Part shown: positions 39,141 to 46,872 of the stretch, piece after piece
Position numbering within the stretch: the first letter of the stretch is position 1
Layout: every line of letters starts with the position of its first letter
Origin: Spirochaetae bacterium HGW-Spirochaetae-1
GTDB taxonomy: Bacteria; Spirochaetota; UBA4802; UBA5550
Direction: 5' to 3'
Length of the DNA stretch: 47,049 bases
NCBI GenBank assembly: GCA_002839375.1
Contig: PGXY01000014.1
Location: 1-47,049 of the forward strand
Program-made: the position numbers and the translations under genes
Notes under the pieces: model-generated
What the model was told of the DNA's origin: nothing
The model's input: only the letters and a program-made list of their open reading frames with translations
Database searches by the model: none

Positions 39141-40331
39141 CTATGCGAATAATGCATATAAAATATGATGAAATTCCGAGGAATCCTTATAATCGATTCC
39201 TTCAATCGATATGGAGTTGTCAGTAATAGAAATGAATTCTTCCAAAGCCTGTCTTATCTTGCTATCCGTACTTTTTTTACAGAACAGACCAAAACCTTCG
39301 GGATTTAAACGAACAGGAAAAACAGTATCCTGAAATTTCTGTTTCATTGCCCCAAAAATATATTCCAGTATGAAGATCGTATCGATGCGACTGTTCTGGA
39401 GTTTTACAATATATATTCTATCGAACCCGCTGTTCCTCACCCTCTGACAGAAATATTCCATCTTATCAAAAAGCACCTTCATGGTATCGCTGGATTTAAA
39501 GGAAAAATCGTTGATTTCATTTTCTTCCAGGATACTCAGTGGAAATGTAAGTTTTTCCATTATTGCGCTGTAATAATAGGACTCATCAAGAGGTTTATCC
39601 CTGTCACACAAGATAATCAGAATCGGGTATGGCAGATATGAAGACAGTTGGTCCGGAGTCTCGTTACTGAATTCGTTATTGAGCTGCTCAGTAATATACA
39701 ATAGATTGATACAGTATATCTTATCGAAGGTTTTTCTTTCCGAGACACTCTCGAGAAGACGCTTGAATGTCGATTCATCACTGAGATCATTAATTTCCAC
39801 GAAGCAGCCCTGCCGATGATCCATTATCATCTGAAAAACTGCATCATGAAGGCCGATGACTGTTGTATGCGTCGATAGTTCTTCAACGGTGCTGGAAAAA
39901 ACAGTATATCCTTTCTGTTTCAAATCATAGGAAAAGAGGGAAAATCCCGAAGGGGCAATATCCTCCATGATCTTCACTACTAGTATCTTTATTGCTTCAT
40001 TAATTTTATCAGTTAAAACTTTGCCCTGGAAGGGGTCAAACCGTATATCGGCCCCATCCAGTGAGGATAAATTTTTTGTACGATAAAACAGCCGGTGAAA
40101 CCTGAGGAGAAGTTCATTGGCTGATATTTTATCGATATCGTCACCACTCTCTTCCATGTGCTGATTTTTATCGTCAGCCTCCCTCCCCGTTACCACATCA
40201 ACGAGACGCCTCAATTCATCATTGAAGGTCCTTTCTCTCAGTATATTAACCGCCTGTTCATTTTCAGGCATATCCTTTTCCCCGTGAACATCAGAAAAAT
40301 TTTCCTGTTCCAAAGAATCACTCCCTTTCAT
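39141..40331 (-). CDS. Unknown cytoplasmic protein coupled to nadA
   Basis: A 396 aa protein that I do not recognise. The first 60-70 residues are acidic and polar. Then a helix-and-strand domain follows with INLLYITEQL, LPYPILIILCDRD and YIVKLQNSR. No membrane segment or signal peptide. The start ATG overlaps the nadA stop as ATGA (40328-40331), so translation is coupled to nadA and the gene is real. The repeated alpha/beta look could suit GAF- or response-domain folds, but this is not firm. Function in NAD synthesis is not implied by coupling alone. Confidence 0.75.
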   Translation of the reverse strand: MKGSDSLEQENFSDVHGEKDMPENEQAVNILRERTFNDELRRLVDVVTGREADDKNQHMEESGDDIDKISANELLLRFHRLFYRTKNLSSLDGADIRFDPFQGKVLTDKINEAIKILVVKIMEDIAPSGFSLFSYDLKQKGYTVFSSTVEELSTHTTVIGLHDAVFQMIMDHRQGCFVEINDLSDESTFKRLLESVSERKTFDKIYCINLLYITEQLNNEFSNETPDQLSSYLPYPILIILCDRDKPLDESYYYSAIMEKLTFPLSILEENEINDFSFKSSDTMKVLFDKMEYFCQRVRNSGFDRIYIVKLQNSRIDTIFILEYIFGAMKQKFQDTVFPVRLNPEGFGLFCKKSTDSKIRQALEEFISITDNSISIEGIDYKDSSEFHHILYALFA

Positions 40332-41227
40332 GACAGGGCCAGCATTCTGTCAAGCGCCTTCCTGGCCTTTTCCCGTATGTCTGCATTAACGGTTACAACT
40401 GTTTCCTCATTTAGCAGAGAACTGTACAATTTTTCAAGCGTAATTTTCTTCATATTGGGACAAACAAAATTGGACGAGGCTGGAATGTACCGGATGTTGG
40501 GAGCCGCGGATTTCAGCTTATGAATCATATCCATCTCCGTTCCCACGATCACGGCTGCGGCATCCGTTTCCCTCACAAAGGAAACCATCTGTCCCGTCGA
40601 AAGCACGTGGTCCGCGGCATCGATCACCTCGGGTCTGCATTCGGGATGCACAATGGTAACGGCATCGGGATATTCCTTCTGCTTTGACTCCAATTCTTCC
40701 AGTGTGAACTTCTCATGTGTCGGGCAGAACCCTTTCCAGAGAATTATCTTTTTATCGGTAAATCTCTGGACGTAACTTCCAAGGTTTTTATCAGGAATGA
40801 AAATGATCTTTTCTGTATTCAGTTTCTGTACTATCTGCACGGCATTGGACGAGGTGCATATTACATCGGACAGGGCCTTTGTTTCGGCCGTTGAATTGAT
40901 ATAGGTGACAACCAGCGCATCGGGATGTTCATTCTTCAGTTCCATAAGATCCCGGGGATTAACCATGTCCGCCATGGGACAGCCGGCCGATGGTTCCGGC
41001 AGGAGTACTTTTTTATGTGGAGAAAGTATTGAAGCCGATTCCGCCATGAAATGTACCCCGCAGAAAACTATAATATCGGCATCATTTTTCGCCGCAACGC
41101 GTGAAAGCTCCAGGCTGTCGCCCGTAACATCGGCAATATCCTGAATTTCTCCGGGCTGATAATTGTGAGCCACGATGAGAGCATTTTTACTTTTTGCCAG
41201 TTGTTTGATTTCCTTTGTTAAATCCAT
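40328..41227 (-). CDS. nadA: Quinolinate synthase NadA
   Basis: NadA condenses iminoaspartate and dihydroxyacetone phosphate to quinolinate in NAD synthesis, using a [4Fe-4S] cluster. The cluster cysteines are C83 (GCPMADM), C168 (GFCPTHEKF) and C256 (VCPNMKK), at the spacing expected. Substrate motifs IVAHNYQ and VTYINSTAETKAL are intact. ATG 41227 (299 aa) is chosen with AGGAG five bases before; a GTG at 41242 adds five residues. No nadB or nadC is in the window, so other steps are encoded elsewhere. It is followed by an ATGA-overlapping unknown gene. Confidence 0.95.
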   Translation of the reverse strand: MDLTKEIKQLAKSKNALIVAHNYQPGEIQDIADVTGDSLELSRVAAKNDADIIVFCGVHFMAESASILSPHKKVLLPEPSAGCPMADMVNPRDLMELKNEHPDALVVTYINSTAETKALSDVICTSSNAVQIVQKLNTEKIIFIPDKNLGSYVQRFTDKKIILWKGFCPTHEKFTLEELESKQKEYPDAVTIVHPECRPEVIDAADHVLSTGQMVSFVRETDAAAVIVGTEMDMIHKLKSAAPNIRYIPASSNFVCPNMKKITLEKLYSSLLNEETVVTVNADIREKARKALDRMLALS

Positions 41228-41430
41228 GGCATCTCCTATCACCCACTAAGTAACCGGTAAGAACCTGTATTTTCATTGTAATGCTATAGGGAAAAATAAA
41301 ACTTCAAAAAAGATTTAAGTAAAATTATATTATTACCGCTACTATTACCATACGGTTATGTAAAGTGATTTTCCCAGTTGTGCAAGGCAAATTTTTTTAA
41401 TATGATGCAAGATTTCATAAAAAAAATGTA

Positions 41431-41460
41431 TTGACACTTATTGACCATGTTTGCTATTAA
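41431..41460 (+). promoter_or_regulatory. Sigma70-type promoter of tRNA-Asn
   Basis: TTGACA (41431-41436), an 18-base spacer, TATTAA (41455-41460) with the extended TGC before it. The tRNA begins at 41502, about 35 bases after the probable transcript start. Confidence 0.7.
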
Positions 41461-41501
41461 CCATATGTCTTTTTGAAGGACAAATTTTTAAAAAACAATA
41501 T

Positions 41502-41574
41502 TCCCCTGTAGCTCAGTCGGTAGAGCAAATGGCTGTTAACCATTGGGTCGTAGGTTCGAATCCTACCGGGGGAG
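41502..41574 (+). tRNA. tRNA-Asn (anticodon GTT)
   Basis: A 73-base cloverleaf. The acceptor stem TCCCCTG pairs with CGGGGGA, with one G-T pair. The D-stem is GCTC/GAGC, and the anticodon arm AATGG-CTGTTAA-CCATT contains anticodon GTT for asparagine. The T-arm GTAGG-TTCGAAT-CCTAC is complete. The discriminator base is G and the CCA end is not encoded after it (CAT follows). Confidence 0.95.
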
Positions 41575-41617
41575 CATAAAGGTCTGCTCCTTACCTTCGT
41601 TGAAACAGGAGCCTTGG

Positions 41618-41658
41618 AAAAGGGCTTTTCCGGTGAACCGGGAGAGCCCTTTTCTTTT
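41618..41658 (+). terminator. Intrinsic terminator of tRNA-Asn
   Basis: AAAAGGGCT (41618-41626) pairs with AGCCCTTTT (41645-41653), with an inner CCGG/CCGG stem and a TGAA loop, followed by CTTTT. It lies right after the tRNA and before the HigB remnant. Confidence 0.88.
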
Positions 41659-41669
41659 AATAGCCTATT

Positions 41670-41752
41670 TTGTTATTAAGCGGTAATTGGAGATATCATT
41701 CAAATTCGAGGGAGAAGACGCTGTTGTCGACGACTATATTGATTATCATTGA
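41670..41752 (+). pseudogene. HigB toxin C-terminal remnant, frameshifted
   Basis: SGNWR is read in one frame (to 41693), and ISFKFEGEDAVV-DDYIDYH followed by a stop in the next frame (41693-41752). Together these give the C-terminal pattern of HigB/RelE-type toxins (GNWRI-F-FEG-DA-DYIDYH), with one base missing between the two parts. Only about 25 residues survive; the N-terminal two thirds are gone, replaced by the tRNA terminator region. It lies 19 bases before the HigA-like gene, as in a normal higBA operon. Confidence 0.78.
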
Positions 41753-41771
41753 ATTTAGAAGGATAAACATC

Positions 41772-41993
41772 ATGAACGTGACCAAAACAAAACCTGTACA
41801 TCCGTGCGTCGTGCTTCTTGACGACGTGATAAAACCCCTTAACCTGAAAATCACCAGGGCATCGGAGTGCATGGAAATATCCAGGACAACTTTGTCAGAG
41901 CTGGTACATGGTCATTGCACACTGACGCCTGAAATGGCTGTCCGGATAGGTGAAGCCACTGGCACCACGCCGGAAAGCTGGCTGAAAATGTAG
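41772..41993 (+). CDS. higA: Truncated HigA-family antitoxin (helix-turn-helix)
   Basis: A 73 aa protein whose N-terminal pattern VHPCVVLLDDVIKPL and HTH region (ASECMEISRTTLSELVHG) are of the HigA/VapI XRE type. AAGGA lies nine bases before ATG 41772. Normal HigA continues about 20-25 residues beyond WLKM; here a TAG stop follows WLKM, and the next codons (AAC AGG) would read N-R as in a Q-N-R continuation, as if a CAG had become TAG. With its toxin partner reduced to a fragment, this is either a free regulator or a decaying gene. An ATG further upstream (41670 frame) belongs to the toxin remnant and is not used. Confidence 0.7.
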   Translation: MNVTKTKPVHPCVVLLDDVIKPLNLKITRASECMEISRTTLSELVHGHCTLTPEMAVRIGEATGTTPESWLKM

Positions 41994-42025
41994 AACAGGT
42001 TATTCCTAACTTATATATTCCTGCG

Positions 42026-43084
42026 TTACCAGTTGACTTCCTGATTCTTCCATAATTTGAAAAGGGTGACAAAAGAAAAAATCAACATGCCAATGCCACC
42101 GATAATATTTATTACAAGAATTGTTCCTGTTAAGTAGAAAAATCCCAGCACCATAAAATAAAGGGTAACAAGGTTTCTTTTCAGGGCAACGGTTACAATT
42201 TCAACAAGAAGACCTTTTTTCTTAAGCTCTTTACTGATAGCCTGGAGGCTCCCTGAATCGGTAGTTTTTGAAAGGGTCAGGAAAAGGAATAACACATTTA
42301 ATATATATATGATAATAGATACTATTCCCAGAATCATGCTGGCCTGTGTCTGGTTTATCTCATAATTCTTATATGCAATGGCAATCACAAAAAACAGTGT
42401 ACAGAAATTGTCTCCCACCGTATCGAGCCATTCACCTGACTTTGAGTAAGCATATTTTACTCGTGCCAGTTCTCCGTCAACACAGTCAAATACAATAGCC
42501 ATTGGCTGCAAGATAAGTCCTAAGTAATAGATATACCACTTATCACTGACTAACATTATGCTACCCACGAGCCCGACAAGGACAAAAAACGCCGTAACCA
42601 TATTGGGAGTAATAAAGGTTGTTCTGCATACATATTTTGTAAAGAAGAGTGACAGATAACGGTAGTAATGACTGCTGAAGGCTTCGCCCGGCTTTCTGCA
42701 GCTGTTTAAAATAGCTTTCTCGGCTATTTTATACGATGACGGGTCTGTCAATTCCTGGTAGACCGTATTCGGGGCAGTTGGTTTACCCGTCAGTTTCACA
42801 ATATATTCCTTGTTGATTATCGAAGATACATTAATACTGAGGATTCCTTTTTTAAAGTTGTTTTCTTTGTAGGGTTTTTCTTTTGATATTTTTATACCTA
42901 AATTCAGGTCAGAAAGTTTTTGAACACTTTCCGGTATAATGATAGTGTCATTTTCATGAATTATTTCAATTTTTTTAGATCCTGCATAATAGCATGAGAG
43001 TATTGCCCTCTCTAATACAGTAAGTCCGCAGATTTTCTGATTAAAGTCAACACCTGTGTTGCAGTTTAATTTTGCTGTTGTCAT
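42026..43084 (-). CDS. CDP-alcohol phosphotransferase with degenerate nucleotidyltransferase N-terminus (1)
   Basis: A 352 aa membrane protein. The C-terminal half has the CDP-alcohol phosphotransferase motif D-x2-DG-x2-AR-x8-G-x3-D-x3-D, seen as D200, D203-G204, A207-R208, G217, D221, D225, in a block of about six helices. This family joins an alcohol phosphate to a CDP-activated alcohol (phospholipid heads, or di-inositol phosphate). The N-terminal 130 residues (CGLTVLERAILSCYYAG) resemble the core of a sugar-nucleotidyltransferase fold, but lack the usual LAAGxGxR nucleotide loop. The architecture recalls archaeal IPCT/DIPPS fusions. A weak GGAA site precedes ATG 43084. It diverges from the cytidylyltransferase; the space between is AT-rich. 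Product unknown. Confidence 0.85.
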   Translation of the reverse strand: MTTAKLNCNTGVDFNQKICGLTVLERAILSCYYAGSKKIEIIHENDTIIIPESVQKLSDLNLGIKISKEKPYKENNFKKGILSINVSSIINKEYIVKLTGKPTAPNTVYQELTDPSSYKIAEKAILNSCRKPGEAFSSHYYRYLSLFFTKYVCRTTFITPNMVTAFFVLVGLVGSIMLVSDKWYIYYLGLILQPMAIVFDCVDGELARVKYAYSKSGEWLDTVGDNFCTLFFVIAIAYKNYEINQTQASMILGIVSIIIYILNVLFLFLTLSKTTDSGSLQAISKELKKKGLLVEIVTVALKRNLVTLYFMVLGFFYLTGTILVINIIGGIGMLIFSFVTLFKLWKNQEVNW

Positions 43085-43477
43085 AATGTTTTTTCCAGTT
43101 TAATTATAATAGAGGTTAAAGTCAGCAGTTTATAAAATTTTTGAAAGGCTGGCTTTAAATAATAAAATAATTCACAAGTGCTACAAAAATTTGCAAAATA
43201 TTTTTCAATCATTCATTTAAATATAATTTTTCTGCCAAAGTCAATTTCCTGTGATCATTTTAATATAATTATAAAAAATTATTTACACCCCGATACAATA
43301 TAAATAACATGTTAATTGTTATTTCAAATGACTACTAAATGACTTTTAGTACTAATTTATGTCAATATTAATTTGACTGAACAGAAGCACCTGCGGTACT
43401 GATAATTCCGCAAGTGCACACAACATATTCTGTTGGATGAATTGTTTGAGTTTTTAACCACATGAGGAGTAATTGCC
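43085..43477. other. AT-rich divergent intergenic region with a hairpin
   Basis: No gene is seen in these 393 bases. GCAC-TGCGG (43387-43396) pairs with CCGCA-GTGC (43408-43417) in a hairpin with an 11-base loop, about 60 bases before the cytidylyltransferase start. It lies in that gene's untranslated leader and could influence its translation. It is not followed by T and is not a terminator in appearance. A TTGACT at 43373-43378 is a weak -35 candidate with no clear partner. Confidence 0.5.
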
Positions 43478-43909
43478 ATGGTGAAAATAGGATATACAAC
43501 TGGTGTTTTTGACCTTTTTCATATCGGTCATCTTAATGTCCTGCGCAATGCAAAGCTTGAGTGCGACTTTTTAATTGTAGGCGTTACCACTGATGAATTA
43601 TCAGAAAATGAAAAAGGTAAAAAGCCCATAATTCCATTCACTGAAAGAATGACAATTGTTGAAAGCATCAAATATGTTGATATGGTAGTGCCCCAGACCA
43701 GCTATGATAAATTTGAAGCCTGGAATAATCTGAAGTTCAATATTATGTTTGTAGGTGATGACTGGAAAGGGACGCCAAAATGGGACAAACTTGAAAAAGA
43801 TTTTAACGAGAAAGGAGTCATCATTCATTATTTTCCCTATACACAGCATACATCCAGTACGAAGTTAAGATCTGTTCTTGACAAGATTTATGGAGCGGAA
43901 AAGGCCTGA
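43478..43909 (+). CDS. Cytidylyltransferase, glycerol-3-phosphate (TagD) type
   Basis: A 143 aa enzyme of the nucleotidyltransferase superfamily. HIGH (15-18) binds the nucleotide. ERMTIVESIKYVDMV follows the RMxxVxxxxyVD pattern, and TSSTKLR closes the active site, in the TagD/glycerol-3-phosphate cytidylyltransferase group. It would make CDP-glycerol or another CDP-activated alcohol from the phosphate and CTP. GAGGAG lies nine bases before ATG 43478. It sits between two CDP-alcohol phosphotransferases, both of which lack an intact nucleotidyltransferase site, so it may supply their substrate. The substrate is not fixed by sequence; ethanolamine or inositol phosphate types remain possible. 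Confidence 0.88.
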   Translation: MVKIGYTTGVFDLFHIGHLNVLRNAKLECDFLIVGVTTDELSENEKGKKPIIPFTERMTIVESIKYVDMVVPQTSYDKFEAWNNLKFNIMFVGDDWKGTPKWDKLEKDFNEKGVIIHYFPYTQHTSSTKLRSVLDKIYGAEKA

Positions 43910-43990
43910 ATTACCACAGACCTCTGAAGTTTAATTATTTATCATAAGCCCTTAATGTGACATGATTAAAGCAATACAAGGAAGCCCACT

Positions 43991-45187
43991 ATGTTTGTTA
44001 TAATAAAAAACACCGAATATGCTAAGCAAAAAATCTGGGGCATGACGCTGCTGGAGAGAAATGTCCGAATTTTTTCTCAGAATGAAAATATATCTGAAAT
44101 ATACATTTTAACGGATAGATCCATTACTCTAAGAGATGATTATTACAAATGGAACAAAAAACCCTTCACTGAAATCCACAATGTATCACAAATAAAAGGA
44201 AACGGGAAATTCATTTTTGCCGATGCTAACCTGGTTTTTGATGAAAGGCTCATCGACAACTGCCTGAAAAAAAACAATGTATTTGTGGATTTTGCAAACA
44301 ACAGAGAAGGGATGTTTATTGTATCTGATTTTTCATATGAAACACTCAACTTTATTTTAAACTCAAACCTTGAACAATTGAAAGAAAAGTATGCTCCTTA
44401 TAAAACAGCGGATATGGAGAAATATATACTTAAGCTTCGCAGAATCCAGGAGCCTTTTCTGCTCTATATTAAAAACAGAGCAGATGTTAAATTTGCTGAA
44501 GATCTATCTTTTAAAAGATCATACAAAGGGGTAACGGATATTGTAACGCAATATGTTTATCCTCCATTGATTAAACGATTGGTCAAATTGACCTCGCCAA
44601 CCAATATCACACCAAACCAGATTACATATGTTTCGATGTTCCTTTCTTTTGGTAGTGTTCCTCTTTATTACTACGGATCTTTTGCACTGGCGATAGCCTC
44701 AGGAATTATAATGTCGATTCTTGACAGCTTGGACGGTAAGCTGGCCAGACTCACATATAGGACCTCTGACAGTGGGGATAAACTTGATCATTTTTCCGAT
44801 ATAATTTATTTATCGCTATGGTATATATGTATAGGTCTTTTTCTTGCAAATGCCTTCCCTGAACAAGCTACTACAATACATGTATGGAATGTTGTTTTAA
44901 ACACATGTTATTTCGCTGATAGGATTACAACCGGGCTTTTCAAAAAAATTTACAAATATGAACTTCACGATTTCAATTCAATTGATAGGTTTTTCAGACG
45001 CATACAACAGCGGCGCAATATAACGCTCCTCTTGCTTTTAACCGGCTATTTCGTTCCGGGAGGTTTTTTATCGGCATTCCTGTTCAACACAGCATGGATG
45101 CTAATTTCCTTCGGGTTTCATCTTTACAGGTTTATTTTCCTTGCGGTATTTCAGCTGGTGAGCGGAAGACCCCTGGAAAAACGCTAA
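43991..45187 (+). CDS. CDP-alcohol phosphotransferase with degenerate nucleotidyltransferase N-terminus (2)
   Basis: A 398 aa membrane protein. The C-terminal domain carries the motif as D245, D248-G249, A252-R253, G262, D266, D270. The lead-in KGVTDIVTQYVYPPLIKRLV and ITPNQITYVSM is typical of the family. The N-terminal 170 residues resemble a nucleotidyltransferase (WGMTLLERNVRIF, FIFADANLVFD), but have no GxGxR loop. Same overall plan as 42026-43084, though the sequences differ clearly. AAGGA lies eight bases before ATG 43991. It follows the cytidylyltransferase by 81 bases on the same strand, so the two probably work together. Confidence 0.85.
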   Translation: MFVIIKNTEYAKQKIWGMTLLERNVRIFSQNENISEIYILTDRSITLRDDYYKWNKKPFTEIHNVSQIKGNGKFIFADANLVFDERLIDNCLKKNNVFVDFANNREGMFIVSDFSYETLNFILNSNLEQLKEKYAPYKTADMEKYILKLRRIQEPFLLYIKNRADVKFAEDLSFKRSYKGVTDIVTQYVYPPLIKRLVKLTSPTNITPNQITYVSMFLSFGSVPLYYYGSFALAIASGIIMSILDSLDGKLARLTYRTSDSGDKLDHFSDIIYLSLWYICIGLFLANAFPEQATTIHVWNVVLNTCYFADRITTGLFKKIYKYELHDFNSIDRFFRRIQQRRNITLLLLLTGYFVPGGFLSAFLFNTAWMLISFGFHLYRFIFLAVFQLVSGRPLEKR

Positions 45188-45213
45188 ATTTGTTTGTAAA
45201 AATGAACTCTGCC

Positions 45214-45254
45214 TTTCCCACCCTGCTCTTCACCATTGAATCCAGGATGGGAAA
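45214..45254. terminator. Hairpin between converging genes
   Basis: TTTCCCACCCTG (45214-45225) pairs with CAGGATGGGAAA (45243-45254), with one mismatch. It lies between the genes ending at 45187 and 45280. The T- and A-runs are not well formed, so the terminator role is probable only by position. Confidence 0.5.
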
Positions 45255-45279
45255 TCGTGGAAATGGCTCGTTAAGTAGA

Positions 45280-46872
45280 TTAAAATAATTTTTCCATACC
45301 TTCCATATATTTATCATTGCTCATGGATAAAATATCAGCACAGTTTTCATCTACTTCAATCAGGCCCATTTTCCATAAATTGCGAATAAATGATATTTGT
45401 GATATCAAATCATGGTAGGTAAGAAGAGGCAATGCGTTCGGAAATTTGGGAGTTTTTTCATCGAGAATAATCCCAGGATAATTTTTATGATAAGGTTTTT
45501 CAGAAAGAAAAAAATTACTATGAAAAATTTTTATTTTTGATGTTTCATAGTGAAGTATATCATATACTATACAGGGAATAGCATTAGGCTTTTTATTAAA
45601 AAACATCTTGTTTTTTATTAATACTTTTGCTTTTCTTTGCTTGACATCAATGTTGACAAAGCCCGAAAATGGATGCTTAACAAAATAATAATCAAGGTCT
45701 TTCACAAATTGCTTCGGTTGCTCTTTTTTCATTTTCAGAAAGGTGGCTGCATAAAGAGTCACATTTGTTTTTGCACCGAATTCATTTTGTGACAAGCGGA
45801 CATCTCCCCCCATATAATTCATGCGGATAACAATATCACAAGAATCAATCTCGCTGCCGGTACTCAAGCCAGTTGGAGCAGGACCTACAATTGCTACCTT
45901 TTTATTTCGAAAATAATCAGCAAAGATTTTATCTGATTTTGTCAGACTCTTTTCCCAGAGCTTTCTCGCATTATTGATATCGCCGGTTAATAAAAAAAAG
46001 TATGCCTGCAAATCCTGATATTTTTTTAATAAAATTATTTTTTCTAATCGCTTTAACAGTTTTTTAGCAAGAGAGAAGTCAGCTATTTCAAAAGCAGCGA
46101 AAAGAGCCCGTTCATTATATACAGGATTTTCAGGTTCTGATTCAGCTTCGGCAAATACCTGATCAATTGCTTTATTCCTGGCCACAAAACCACTTTGAAG
46201 TAATCCATTAAATATCAGAATATTATACAAACACATCCATGTTTCAGATGAATAAATCGGGTTATGCACTTCTATATCGATTTTAAACTTATCAAGCACT
46301 TCACTTCCCGATTTTTTATGAAGAAGATAACTTTCAAGATTTACCAAGAAATTAGTTATAAATATATCTGCTGAATCAATTCCGTGAGCTCTAAGTATAT
46401 TTTTTACTGCCGAAAGAACTCCATCATTATCCTTTTTATTTTTAAGTTCTTCAGCCCAATAAAGATGAGAATGAGTCAATTGCATAAGCATTTTTTTATT
46501 CATCTTTATGCCGTTTTCTGCGGCATCCATAAAAAAAACAGAAACAGTGGCCCAAGAAGGTGTTTTAAAAACAACCTCAGGGTGAGAGGTTCTGTAATTA
46601 TAGGCAAAGAGCGCACTACTGTATAAAACTCCGCCGTAGTACCTGCAAATTCTTTGATTTTTCCATATAAAATGTTTTGGCGGGAACTTTGTTCCATACT
46701 TGTCAACCAGCATGTTAACAGATTTAAGAACTTCATGCAAATCCCTTTTCCATAATAGAACTCCAGCTAAAAGAATATTTATTTTAAATGAAATTCTGGG
46801 AGTCCATATTGCAAACTTAAGCAGTAATTGCAAAATATTAAAAACAATATTTTTTATGTTAAGACAAAGCAT
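45280..46872 (-). CDS. GT29 (sialyltransferase)-like glycosyltransferase with helical N-terminus
   Basis: A 530 aa protein (ATG 46872 with AGAGG six bases before; GTG 46887 in frame is rejected). The N-terminal 300 residues are helical with TPR-like pairs (AFEIADFSLAKKLLKRLEK, LTGDINNARKLWEKSL). The C-terminal part has VAIVGPAPTG (about 326-335) and EIDSCDIVIRMNYM, the L-motif of family 29 sialyltransferases. A later PNALPLLTYHDLI stretch could be the S-motif area. No signal peptide; the first hydrophobic segment (about 12-26) may be a membrane anchor. It would transfer a sugar, possibly sialic or another nonulosonic acid, to a surface glycan; no sialic-acid synthesis gene is seen in the window. 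AT-rich like its neighbours. Confidence 0.72.
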   Translation of the reverse strand: MLCLNIKNIVFNILQLLLKFAIWTPRISFKINILLAGVLLWKRDLHEVLKSVNMLVDKYGTKFPPKHFIWKNQRICRYYGGVLYSSALFAYNYRTSHPEVVFKTPSWATVSVFFMDAAENGIKMNKKMLMQLTHSHLYWAEELKNKKDNDGVLSAVKNILRAHGIDSADIFITNFLVNLESYLLHKKSGSEVLDKFKIDIEVHNPIYSSETWMCLYNILIFNGLLQSGFVARNKAIDQVFAEAESEPENPVYNERALFAAFEIADFSLAKKLLKRLEKIILLKKYQDLQAYFFLLTGDINNARKLWEKSLTKSDKIFADYFRNKKVAIVGPAPTGLSTGSEIDSCDIVIRMNYMGGDVRLSQNEFGAKTNVTLYAATFLKMKKEQPKQFVKDLDYYFVKHPFSGFVNIDVKQRKAKVLIKNKMFFNKKPNAIPCIVYDILHYETSKIKIFHSNFFLSEKPYHKNYPGIILDEKTPKFPNALPLLTYHDLISQISFIRNLWKMGLIEVDENCADILSMSNDKYMEGMEKLF

